This document shows positions 8,105 through 16,007 of a DNA stretch of 64,000 nucleotides, in pieces. Every line of letters starts with the position of its first letter. Position 1 is the stretch's first letter. The stretch is from Thalassomonas sp. RHCl1. Lineage in GTDB: Bacteria > Pseudomonadota > Gammaproteobacteria > Enterobacterales > Alteromonadaceae. The position numbers and the translations under genes were made by a program. The DNA lies in NCBI RefSeq assembly GCF_947387555.1, contig NZ_CANDNZ010000001.1, positions 62,001 through 126,000 on the forward strand. Reading direction: 5' to 3'. The notes under the pieces are model-generated. The model made no database searches. It was not told the DNA's origin and worked only from the letters and a program-made list of their open reading frames with translations.

Positions 8105-9454
8105 TTATGGCCGGTTGAGCTTAAGTCTTTGCATCTCCAGGTAGCTGGCATAGGAGCTGGTAACCACCTGCTCGCCGACATCCAGCCCTTCAATCACTTC
8201 GATAAAGCGGCTGTTGCGGCGGCCGAGACGGATATTGCGTTTAATGGCCTCGCTGCCGTCCGCTGTCAGTACGAAAATCCAGTTGCCGCCGGTATCCTGG
8301 AAGAAGGAGCCGTTGGGCACTAAGGTGGCCTTGCTGGCATCCCCCAGGGTCAGTTTAATTTGCACGTTTTGCCCGCGGCGGATATCGCCCGGCTGTTGCT
8401 CTACAAAGGTAAAGTCCACCTTGAACTGGCCGTTTTGCACCTGGGGGTAAATTTTCGCTATCACCAGGGCATAATCTTTAAAGCGGGCCTGCTGGCCGAT
8501 GGCGACCCGGCCTAAGTAAAATTCGTCGATAAAGGCGGTGATCTTGTAATTATCCGGGGTATCGATTTGTCCCAGGCGTTCACCCCGGGCAATGCTCTGG
8601 CCCACCTGGATATTAAAGCCGGAAAGTTTACCGGCAACCGGGGCTTTGACTTTCATGTTTTCCAGGTTTTGCCGGGAAATGGCGAGGTTATGTTCGAGCC
8701 GGGCGCCGGTTTCTTTTAAAAACGCCAGTTGCTCCCCCTGCATTTTGGCGTCCGACTGCTGGCTTTCACGGGTTAAGGCCAGGCGGCTCTTGTACCAGTC
8801 AAGGGTGTCCGAGGTATCGTCGAATTGGGCCTGTTGTACTGCGCCGCTTTCGAGCAGGGCTTGCTCTTTTGCCTGCTGGCGGGTCAGCATTTTGATCTGG
8901 TAATTGATATCAAGCAGGTTGCTTTTGTGCTGCAGGCGGTTTTGCTCCAGATCTAATTCTATGGTGCGGATATTGTTCAGTTGCTCCGCCACTCTGGCTT
9001 CATTGCCGAGTACGTTTAATTGCAGTGAGGCGTTGGATAATTCAACGATTAATTCCCCTGCGTTTAAACGGGCGCCGTCTTCCACCAGGATACGCTCGAC
9101 CCGGCCGCCTTCTATGGCATCTAAAAATACCGTTTGGGCTGGGGTTATCTGGCCCCTGACCGGAATAAAGTCTTCGAAAATGCCGGTGGTTACTTCGGAA
9201 ATCACTATACGTTGGTTGTCGACCGCTAATGTTTTTCCCGGCGAGGGCATGATAAAAGTGTAAACCAGATAAAGCAGCACGAGCAGGCTGCCCGTGATGA
9301 TGGCCCACTTTTTTAACGGGCGGGTTTGGGGTTGTACTTTTCGGTCCATGCCGCTCCCTGATACTGAAGCTGAAACCGGAGTTGATCCCGGCGTTGATAG
9401 GGCAACAGGGGCTTCCCTGTGGTTGGGATTAAATTGCTGGTTTGTCTTAGTCAT
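8105..9454 (-). CDS. HlyD-family periplasmic adaptor (membrane fusion protein)
   Basis: This 449-residue adaptor would link the MacB-like permease to an outer membrane channel. It has a cytoplasmic N-terminus of about 48 residues, one membrane helix (about 50-68, WAIITGSLLVLLYLVYTF), a lipoyl-like half motif, a long coiled coil (about 145-270), the second lipoyl half (MKVKAPVAGKLSGFNIQVGQ) and a beta-barrel domain. It is the first gene of the operon. No TolC partner is encoded here, so a general TolC elsewhere is presumably used. The N-terminal cytoplasmic extension is somewhat long for the family. Confidence 0.9.
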   Translation of the reverse strand: MTKTNQQFNPNHREAPVALSTPGSTPVSASVSGSGMDRKVQPQTRPLKKWAIITGSLLVLLYLVYTFIMPSPGKTLAVDNQRIVISEVTTGIFEDFIPVRGQITPAQTVFLDAIEGGRVERILVEDGARLNAGELIVELSNASLQLNVLGNEARVAEQLNNIRTIELDLEQNRLQHKSNLLDINYQIKMLTRQQAKEQALLESGAVQQAQFDDTSDTLDWYKSRLALTRESQQSDAKMQGEQLAFLKETGARLEHNLAISRQNLENMKVKAPVAGKLSGFNIQVGQSIARGERLGQIDTPDNYKITAFIDEFYLGRVAIGQQARFKDYALVIAKIYPQVQNGQFKVDFTFVEQQPGDIRRGQNVQIKLTLGDASKATLVPNGSFFQDTGGNWIFVLTADGSEAIKRNIRLGRRNSRFIEVIEGLDVGEQVVTSSYASYLEMQRLKLNRP

Positions 9455-9587
9455 AATAAAAAATGGCTGCTGTTATTTTTCACGATGCGTAATGTCTTGG
9501 CTACTTAAGTACAACATCTATACCAAGTTTTATCTTTATGTTTTTAAAGCGTTTTTAAATTTAACCAGCAAAAGGTTAATTTAAAAC

Positions 9588-9627
9588 TGTACGTTTATGA
9601 ACACTAGGTGTACGTTTATGAACACTA
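9588..9627 (+). repeat. 19-bp direct repeat, period 21, before the response regulator gene
   Basis: TGTACGTTTATGAACACTA occurs at 9588-9606 and again at 9609-9627. It lies in the divergent region between the exporter operon and the response regulator. Tandem sites 21 bp apart are on the same DNA face (two helical turns), which would suit a regulator, but a plain local duplication is equally possible. Confidence 0.8.
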
Positions 9628-9665
9628 ATACCTGTCTGGTAAAGCAAGTTAAGCGGAGAATTTGG

Positions 9666-11099
9666 GTGAAAAAAGAAGGCAAAATCCTGATTGTCGATGA
9701 CGATGAAGATATTTTAACCGCGGGAAAATTATTACTGAAACGGTATTTTAGCCATGTCAGTACCTGTAATTTACCCGAGCATATTCCCGCCTTTATCAAA
9801 GATCAGCAGTTTGATGTTATTTTGCTGGATATGAATTTTGGTCCGGGGGAGAGTTCCGGCGCCCAGGGCTTCTACTGGCTTAAAAAAATATTAACCATCA
9901 ACCCGCAAAGCATCATTATTATGATCACCGCCCATGGCGGCGTGGATGTGGCGGTTGAAGCGATGAAGTTAGGGGCCACCGACTTTATTGCCAAACCCTG
10001 GCAGAATGAAAAGGTGATTGCCACGGTATCAACCGCTGTATTGCTGGGCAGAAGCCGAAGTGAGGCGCAGCAATTACGCGAAGCCAACCAGGCGCTGGTG
10101 CAGGCAAGCAACCAGGCGGGGCAGCAAAATATCATCGGCCACTCCGGGGTTATGCAGCAGGTACATTCGCTGATAGAGCGCTGTGCGCCTACAGACGCCA
10201 ATGTGCTGATATTGGGGGAAAACGGTACCGGCAAAGAGCTGGCGGCACGGGAAATTCATAACCGCAGCCTGCGCAGCAACCGCATCTTCATGTCGGTGGA
10301 TCTCGGTGCTATTTCCGAAACCTTATTCGAGAGTGAATTGTTCGGCCATAAAAAAGGCGCCTTTACCGGCGCAGGCCATGACAGGGTCGGGCGATTAAAA
10401 GCAGCCGATGGCGGTACCTTGTTTCTCGATGAAATCGGCAATTTGCCGTTGCATTTACAGGCTAAACTGCTGACGGTTTTAGAGCAAAGGCAAGTGACGC
10501 CGATAGGTGCCAATGAGGCGGTTTCTTTTGATGTCAGAGTTGTTTCTGCTACTAATCTGGATAAAGCCATCTTGAAATCGCCGGAGCAGTTTCGCCAGGA
10601 TCTCTTGTTCCGTTTAAACACCGTTGAAATAAACCTGCCGCCACTGAGAGAGCGCCCGGATGATATTGAGACGATAGCGCAATTTTATATCGATACCTAT
10701 GGTAAAAAATATCATAAACCTCAGCAAAAGCTGAGCAACGATGCATTGCAGGCGATAAAAGCCTATGCCTGGCCCGGTAATATCCGTGAACTGCGTCATG
10801 CCATTGAGCGGGCGGTGATTTTAAGCCGGAGCGAGCTGTTGCAGGTGAGTGATTTTCAGCTTGAAGCCGTGCCTGCTCCGGCTGCCGCAGAAAAGGCGGT
10901 AGTGCAGGATAAGGCTGCCAGTGAAAGTTTTTCTGCTCCGCCTCAGGATGTGCCTGAAGAATTAAACCTGGAAGTGATAGAGAAACAGACCATTTCTCAG
11001 GCGCTGAAAAAGTACCGGTATAATATCAGCCACACGGCAAAAGCCCTGGGGTTAACCCGGGCTGCACTATATCGCAGGATGGAAAAGCATGATCTCTAA
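9666..11099 (+). CDS. Sigma-54-dependent response regulator (NtrX/NtrC-like)
   Basis: This 477-residue activator has a receiver domain (1-120; acidic pocket DDDED, phospho-acceptor Asp in ILLDMNF), an AAA+ sigma-54 domain (about 160-390; Walker A GENGTGKE, intact GAFTGA loop, Walker B TLFLDEIGN, LRERPDD) and a Fis-type helix-turn-helix at the C-terminus. The GTG at 9666 was chosen: GGAG lies 7 bases upstream and the receiver starts at once (KKEGKILIVDD). Upstream ATGs at 9597 and 9618 fall in a direct repeat and have no good ribosome site. The cognate kinase gene follows. The divergent HlyD/ATPase/permease operon is the likely target. Confidence 0.93.
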   Translation: MKKEGKILIVDDDEDILTAGKLLLKRYFSHVSTCNLPEHIPAFIKDQQFDVILLDMNFGPGESSGAQGFYWLKKILTINPQSIIIMITAHGGVDVAVEAMKLGATDFIAKPWQNEKVIATVSTAVLLGRSRSEAQQLREANQALVQASNQAGQQNIIGHSGVMQQVHSLIERCAPTDANVLILGENGTGKELAAREIHNRSLRSNRIFMSVDLGAISETLFESELFGHKKGAFTGAGHDRVGRLKAADGGTLFLDEIGNLPLHLQAKLLTVLEQRQVTPIGANEAVSFDVRVVSATNLDKAILKSPEQFRQDLLFRLNTVEINLPPLRERPDDIETIAQFYIDTYGKKYHKPQQKLSNDALQAIKAYAWPGNIRELRHAIERAVILSRSELLQVSDFQLEAVPAPAAAEKAVVQDKAASESFSAPPQDVPEELNLEVIEKQTISQALKKYRYNISHTAKALGLTRAALYRRMEKHDL

Positions 11100-11292
11100 G
11101 ACAACCCAGCGGCACCCCTTTGTTAACCGTGTATTGGCAGCAATAAAACCGGGCGATGCATGGCTCTTTATCACTCAAGGGATGGAAAAGCATGATCTCT
11201 AAGGCGAACCAGCTACACCCCTTTGTTAACCGTGTATTGGCAGCAATAAAGCCGGGCGATGCATGGCTCTTTATCACTCAAGGGATGGAAAA
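11078..11292 (+). repeat. 103-bp tandem duplication at the regulator/kinase junction
   Basis: The unit beginning GATGGAAAAGCATGATCTCT starts at 11078 and 11181, and its first nine bases recur at 11284, a period of exactly 103 bp. The two copies differ at a few positions, so the event is not brand new. The unit carries the last codons and stop of the response regulator plus the spacer to the kinase, leaving a decoy copy of the regulator's C-terminal codons in the spacer. Confidence 0.9.
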
Positions 11293-11294
11293 AT

Positions 11295-12674
11295 ATGGCT
11301 TTTAACAAGTTTCCCCTGTACGTCCTGAGCCGCATTCTGTTGATGATGCTGACCCTGGTGATGCTTACCCAAGTGCTCACAGCGCCGGGCTACCATGCCA
11401 CCTGTGTATTACTGTCTGCACTGCTTATTGGCCAGCTTGTTGAGATGATCCGTTTTGTCTCCAAGACCAATACCGAGCTGGTGCGTTTTCTGGCCGCTGC
11501 CCGTAATGCAGATTTTTCCCAACGTTTTCAATTGTCAAAACAGGGCTGTGGTTTTGATGAGCTAGGTGAAACTTTTACCGGCATCTTGGACAAGTTACAG
11601 CTGGCGCGTGCCGGGCAGGAAGAAGAATTACGGCACATTAAAGCCGTGGTGGAGCATGTGCCTGTGCCGCTGATCAGCATCAAGGCCAATGAGCAGCTGA
11701 CCCTGTGGAACAATAGCGCCCGGCGTTTATTCGGCGCCCATGCCATCACCCGGGTCAATGATTTGGCCCGCTTTGGCGGTGAATTCCCTGCAACGTTAAT
11801 GTCAATGATCGCCGGGGAACGGCGGCTGGTTCATGTCACTATTGATGATATGGAACACAGGCTGAGCATAGTTGCCAGTGAAATTGTCACCGGTGGGCAG
11901 CGGGAAATTTTACTGAGTATGCAGGATATCCAAAGTGAATTGGATATCGCCCAGTTGCAGGCCTGGCAAGATCTGGTAAGGGTGTTGACCCATGAAATCA
12001 TGAACAGCATCACCCCGGTGGCTTCGTTGGCGAAAACCGCGGTAGATTTGGCGGTGGATGTTAAAGCCAAGGTGCAGGGGGATAGTAGGGGCAGCAGGGG
12101 TGAGTCGGCTGAAGAAATCATCGAAGAAATTGATGATGTGCTGTCGGCGGTACAAACGGTTGCCCGGCGAAGTGAAGGTTTGATGCACTTTGTTTCCAGC
12201 TACCGGAAATTAACACGATTACCCGAGCCCAAGAAAAGCCATATCAAGCTGTTGACACTGTTTAGCCAGGTGCAGTTGCTGGCAAGTCGGGAGTGGCAGG
12301 ACAAGGGCATTCTTTTAGCGACTAAGATCACACCTGCGGAACTGGACTTAGTGCTGGATGTTGATATGGCGGAGCAGATGCTGATCAACCTCTTGCAAAA
12401 TGCCGAGCAGGCACTTGCAGGTGTTAATGAGCCGCAGGTGGCGCTGACGGCTTTCCTTAACGCCCGCGGCCATGTGGTGATTGAAGTCAGTGATAATGGC
12501 CCGGGAGTGGCCGATGACCTTGATGATAAGGTCTTTGTGCCTTTCTTTACCACCAAAAAAGAAGGCTCCGGCGTGGGGTTGGCGTTAACCAGGCAAATCA
12601 TGATAGCGCATGGCGGTCATGTGGCCCTGCGCAGTAATGATCATGGTGGTGCGACTTTTACCCTGACGTTTTAA
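11295..12674 (+). CDS. NtrY-like sensor histidine kinase
   Basis: This 459-residue inner membrane kinase pairs with the sigma-54 response regulator just upstream. Two membrane helices (about 8-55) have almost no periplasmic loop. A HAMP-like linker and a PAS-like domain (about 125-190) follow. The HisKA box is VRVLTHEIMNSITPVAS and the ATPase boxes are LINLLQNAEQAL, VSDNGPGV and GSGVGLAL. The short loop suggests sensing within the membrane or cytoplasm, perhaps of the transporter itself. The ATG at 11295 was taken, with AAGGGATGG upstream; the ATG at 11259 lies in the 103-bp duplication and is less likely. Confidence 0.9.
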   Translation: MAFNKFPLYVLSRILLMMLTLVMLTQVLTAPGYHATCVLLSALLIGQLVEMIRFVSKTNTELVRFLAAARNADFSQRFQLSKQGCGFDELGETFTGILDKLQLARAGQEEELRHIKAVVEHVPVPLISIKANEQLTLWNNSARRLFGAHAITRVNDLARFGGEFPATLMSMIAGERRLVHVTIDDMEHRLSIVASEIVTGGQREILLSMQDIQSELDIAQLQAWQDLVRVLTHEIMNSITPVASLAKTAVDLAVDVKAKVQGDSRGSRGESAEEIIEEIDDVLSAVQTVARRSEGLMHFVSSYRKLTRLPEPKKSHIKLLTLFSQVQLLASREWQDKGILLATKITPAELDLVLDVDMAEQMLINLLQNAEQALAGVNEPQVALTAFLNARGHVVIEVSDNGPGVADDLDDKVFVPFFTTKKEGSGVGLALTRQIMIAHGGHVALRSNDHGGATFTLTF

Positions 12675-12686
12675 TGTCCGTTTTTG

Positions 12687-12718
12687 ACCGGGCCGGGTAT
12701 TCGCTTGCGGCCCGGTTT
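12687..12718 (+). terminator. Hairpin between convergent kinase and ABC-2 permease genes
   Basis: A 9-bp GC-rich stem, ACCGGGCCG with CGGCCCGGT, has a 12-base loop and is followed by TTTAAA on the plus strand. It fills the 57-bp gap between two converging operons. The T-run is weak. Confidence 0.5.
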
Positions 12719-12731
12719 AAAGCCTTAGCGG

Positions 12732-13640
12732 TTAATGGTGGGGACGGTTAACCCTTAGCCACCAGGTAAGATAGAGCAGAGCGGCTCCGAGCAGGGAGGC
12801 GCCCAAATCTATTTTACTCACTAGTATCTTGATGCCTGCCAGCTTAAAGCTGTCTCCCTGTTCCAGGTATTGCTCCAATAAACCGGTAGGCAGGGTGAGA
12901 TAATCCGTCAGCAGTTGTGCGAAAAATGCCGATGACAAGCCAAAGTAGTTCACCACCAAAGCTTCAACCAACAAGATGATCACCAGGGGTAAAATCGCCC
13001 AGAGGAAAGGTGCTTTGTTGGCGACCATGGAAGCGAGCATCAACCAGGCATAAACCGGCAACAGCCATAAGGTGTAGGGCAGTAAACTCAGCCACAGGGA
13101 GCCCAGGTTGCTCAAGATGTCTGCATTGCCCCATAAATGCCACAGGGAAATATCGTAACCTACCGACATCACTACACTTGCCAGGGCAGCAATCAATAAA
13201 AATATCACCAGGGTAAGGCTTGCCGCCAGCATAAAAATGGCCGGTATCAGCAAGGCGCCGGTCATGAATTTAACCGCCACGGTTAAGCTGTCGGCTACCG
13301 GCAGGGAGCGCCAGAAATACACCGATAAGTCGCGGCGTTCATCGAAGAAACAGGTAATAAAGTAATAGATTTGTATCAGTGCGGCGGTGACGACAAAGGG
13401 GATAAACAAGGCTGTTATTATGCCAAAGAAAATTTTGTCCAGCTCGACATGGCTTGGTACCTGCTGTGCCTGTTGAAAGGTTTGTGCGATCCTGTTGAAC
13501 TGATAATCTTCCAGCAGCAGAAATTGTATTGCCGGGGCAATGAATGCCAGCAGGGCAATAAATATCGGCAGGTACAGGAAGATCTTTTTAAATTCCCATA
13601 TTTCTTTTTTAAAACAGGTTGTTATTTGTAAGGTGTTCAT
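12732..13640 (-). CDS. ABC-2 type transporter permease
   Basis: This 302-residue protein has about six membrane helices (around 20-45, 75-100, 120-155, 185-205, 215-235 and 275-295) and resembles the permeases of GntR-regulated ABC-2 exporters. Its ATG overlaps the stop codon of the ATPase gene by one base (TAATG), which indicates translational coupling. The substrate is unknown. Systems of this layout (YtrA type) often respond to cell-wall antibiotics in Firmicutes; whether that holds here is not known. Confidence 0.8.
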   Translation of the reverse strand: MNTLQITTCFKKEIWEFKKIFLYLPIFIALLAFIAPAIQFLLLEDYQFNRIAQTFQQAQQVPSHVELDKIFFGIITALFIPFVVTAALIQIYYFITCFFDERRDLSVYFWRSLPVADSLTVAVKFMTGALLIPAIFMLAASLTLVIFLLIAALASVVMSVGYDISLWHLWGNADILSNLGSLWLSLLPYTLWLLPVYAWLMLASMVANKAPFLWAILPLVIILLVEALVVNYFGLSSAFFAQLLTDYLTLPTGLLEQYLEQGDSFKLAGIKILVSKIDLGASLLGAALLYLTWWLRVNRPHH

Positions 13641-14497
13641 TAGCTGGCCTCCTTGCTCATGACGCCGACAAAAATATCTGCCAGGCTGGGAGTGGTGATA
13701 TCGCCCAGGGGGGCTAACTCATTTTTTTTCTTGTGCTCGAATAACATAGAGGTCAATCCCATCAGCGGGTTGGCGAACAGGGGCTTTAAGGTTTTTGCCT
13801 GGTTCAGGTGTTCATCCGGCACCGCCAGTAATTGATAACGCCCGCGAATATCGTCTACGTCTGCCGACATGAGAATTTTTCCGTCCCGGATGAAGGCGAC
13901 GTCGGTAAGAATATGTTCAACTTCCTCTATCTGGTGGGTGGTGACGATAATGCATTTATCTTCCTGATAGAAGTCTTCTAGCAAGTGGCGATAAAACTGG
14001 CGGCGGGTGAGCAGGTCCAGGCCCAGCGTCGGTTCATCAAGGATCAGCACCTTGGCATCTATTGCCAGTATCAGGGCAAGATGCAATTGGGTCACCATAC
14101 CCTTGGATAAGGTTTTTATTTTTACCTTGTGCTCGATATTGGTTTTTGCCAAAAAGCTCTCGGCCTTTTTTCGGTTAAAGTTTTTATGGATACCTGCCAT
14201 GTAAGTCAATGCCTGCTCTACCTTTAACCATTTAGGCAATACGGCGACATCAGCAATATAGGCGACATCTTCGAGCATTTTCCGGCGTTGTTTCTTCGGG
14301 TTATAACCGAGTACATCCAGCCGGCCGTCATAGTCGATTAAACCGAGTATGGCCTGCAGGCAAGTGGTTTTTCCTGCGCCGTTGGGGCCTACCAGGCCTA
14401 AAATCTGTCCGGCTTGCACGGTTAAATTGATATCCGAGAGGACTTGTTTGTTTTTATAGGATTTCGTTAATCCCGACAGGGAGATTAATTTAGTCAT
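13640..14497 (-). CDS. ABC transporter ATP-binding protein of a GntR-linked ABC-2 exporter
   Basis: This 285-residue ATPase has Walker A GPNGAGKTT, a signature region read as LSKGMVTQLHLAL (LSKGM instead of LSGGQ, common in this subfamily), Walker B VLILDEPTLGLDL and H-loop TTHQIEE. The start at 14497 overlaps the end of the GntR-type gene by 8 bases; the longer open frame upstream is just overlap with that gene. It works with the permease that follows. Confidence 0.88.
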   Translation of the reverse strand: MTKLISLSGLTKSYKNKQVLSDINLTVQAGQILGLVGPNGAGKTTCLQAILGLIDYDGRLDVLGYNPKKQRRKMLEDVAYIADVAVLPKWLKVEQALTYMAGIHKNFNRKKAESFLAKTNIEHKVKIKTLSKGMVTQLHLALILAIDAKVLILDEPTLGLDLLTRRQFYRHLLEDFYQEDKCIIVTTHQIEEVEHILTDVAFIRDGKILMSADVDDIRGRYQLLAVPDEHLNQAKTLKPLFANPLMGLTSMLFEHKKKNELAPLGDITTPSLADIFVGVMSKEAS

Positions 14498-14870
14498 TGT
14501 TGTGCTCCGTGTTTTTTTCTGAACTTGGCGCCAGTAATTGTTCCGGGGATAATTTGAGGCGGCTGATTTGCTGTAAGATTTCCGGCCACTGCTGTGACAG
14601 GAAAGTTTCCCGTTCGCGCTTGAGCACAAACTCCAACACTCCCTGTTTCACAAACAGTCCCTTGCCCCGTTGTTTTTCAACGATCCCTTCGTCTTGCAAC
14701 ATTTGATACGCCTTAGAAATGGTCAGTGGATTTACCTGGTAGTCGGCGGCTACTTTCCTTACCGACGGCAGCGCCTCGCCTTCAAGAATATAACCGTCAA
14801 GGATACGGGTGATCACTTGTTGGTATAACTGGATGTAGATGGGCGTATCTGCATGCCATTGTGTCGTCAT
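14490..14870 (-). CDS. GntR-family regulator, YtrA subfamily
   Basis: This 126-residue regulator has a GntR winged helix at about 10-75 (IYIQLYQQVITRILDG; LPSVRKVAADYQVNPLTIS; IVEKQRGKGLFV) and only a short helical C-terminal tail, the hallmark of the YtrA subfamily. It heads the operon with the ATPase and permease, so it is probably a self-controlling repressor released by the exporter's inducer. The operator was not identified. Confidence 0.9.
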   Translation of the reverse strand: MTTQWHADTPIYIQLYQQVITRILDGYILEGEALPSVRKVAADYQVNPLTISKAYQMLQDEGIVEKQRGKGLFVKQGVLEFVLKRERETFLSQQWPEILQQISRLKLSPEQLLAPSSEKNTEHNND

Positions 14871-15215
14871 TGTTATCTTCCTAATATGAACAATAATTGA
14901 ATGGTGTTATACATCACCAACACACCTGTTGTAAATAGCGAGTGCAATACGGAAACAGGGCAAATGTAAGAGAATATTGCTGAGAAAGCCTTTAACTGTG
15001 TTTGTTGATAGCAGCAAATGAAATGCTGTTTTGTAAGGGCTTTTATTGGTAAGTGCTGCCCGGAATAACTCCGCCTGAGGTTGCCGGTAATGATGTAGAT
15101 TAAATAATCGCCAAGTTTTCTGTGCTTTTTAAGCAAAAATAAAACCTTAAGCATATTATATAGCTGATGGCAGCGATGTTTGTTTTTATGGCCCGGAAAT
15201 ATTGGGGAGGTAAGT
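14871..15215. other. Divergent intergenic region, no gene seen
   Basis: This 345-bp stretch separates the GntR/ABC-2 operon (leftward) from the third ABC operon (rightward). It must hold both promoters. No convincing promoter pair, operator palindrome or small gene was picked out by eye. Confidence 0.4.
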
Positions 15216-15956
15216 TTGTCTGACAGTAAGACGACATTGAGGCGCGAACCGCAAGCAACGAGCTTTTTGATTGAGGAGCTTACCAAGGTATATCAGTCGG
15301 GGGATACCCAAATCCATGCCCTGCGCGGCGTGAACATGGCGATTCCTTCGGGGGAAGTCATTGTCTTGCTCGGCCCTTCCGGCAGCGGCAAGTCGACTTT
15401 TTTAAATATTATCGGCGGCCTGGATCAGCCCAGTGCCGGCCATGTCTATTTCCGCGGCCGCGATCTCGCCGCTTTTACGGAACAGGAGTTGACCTTTTAT
15501 CGCCGGGAGAATATCGGTTTTGTCTTTCAGGCCTATAACCTGGTGCCGAGCCTGACCGCACTGGAGAATGTCGCCCTGGTCACGGAAATTACCGAAAATG
15601 CCATGGCGCCGCTTGATGCCCTTGATGCGGTTGCTTTAAAAGACAGGGCCAATCATTTTCCCGCCCAGTTGTCCGGCGGCGAGCAGCAAAGGGTCGCCAT
15701 TGCCCGGGCGATTGCCAAACGCCCGGAAGTCTTGTTGTGTGATGAACCCACCGGGGCGTTGGACAGCGAAACCGGCATTATGGTGTTAAAAGCCCTGCTC
15801 GAGGTGAACCAGAAGTTTGGCACCACCTGCATCATCATTACCCATAATGCCTCAATTGCTGATCTTGCCCACCGGGTGGTGCATTTTTGTGACGGCAGTG
15901 TCAGCCATGTACAAACCAATGACGTCAGAAAAAGCGCGGAAGAAATGATTTGGTGA
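15216..15956 (+). CDS. ABC transporter ATP-binding protein (LolD/MacB type)
   Basis: This 246-residue ATPase has Walker A GPSGSGKST, signature LSGGEQQR, Walker B VLLCDEPTGALDS and H-loop ITHNASIAD. It is the first gene of an ATPase-permease-adaptor operon. The TTG start at 15216 was chosen because GGGGAGG lies 5 bases upstream; the in-frame ATG at 15180 lacks such a site. Confidence 0.9.
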   Translation: MSDSKTTLRREPQATSFLIEELTKVYQSGDTQIHALRGVNMAIPSGEVIVLLGPSGSGKSTFLNIIGGLDQPSAGHVYFRGRDLAAFTEQELTFYRRENIGFVFQAYNLVPSLTALENVALVTEITENAMAPLDALDAVALKDRANHFPAQLSGGEQQRVAIARAIAKRPEVLLCDEPTGALDSETGIMVLKALLEVNQKFGTTCIIITHNASIADLAHRVVHFCDGSVSHVQTNDVRKSAEEMIW

Positions 15957-16007
15957 CGATTTAACAAGCTCAATAACAGGCGAATAGCCGGAGTATGGGG
16001 AAGTTTG

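Noticed and set aside
9455-9665. Sigma-54 (-24/-12) promoter for the exporter operon
   Set aside because: No GG-N10-GC element of acceptable quality was found on the minus strand by eye, so none was annotated although the regulator type predicts one.
9597-9665. Upstream ATG starts for the sigma-54 response regulator
   Set aside because: They lie in a short direct repeat, lack ribosome sites and would put a Cys/Thr-rich extension before a receiver that normally starts at once; GTG 9666 has GGAG 7 bases upstream.
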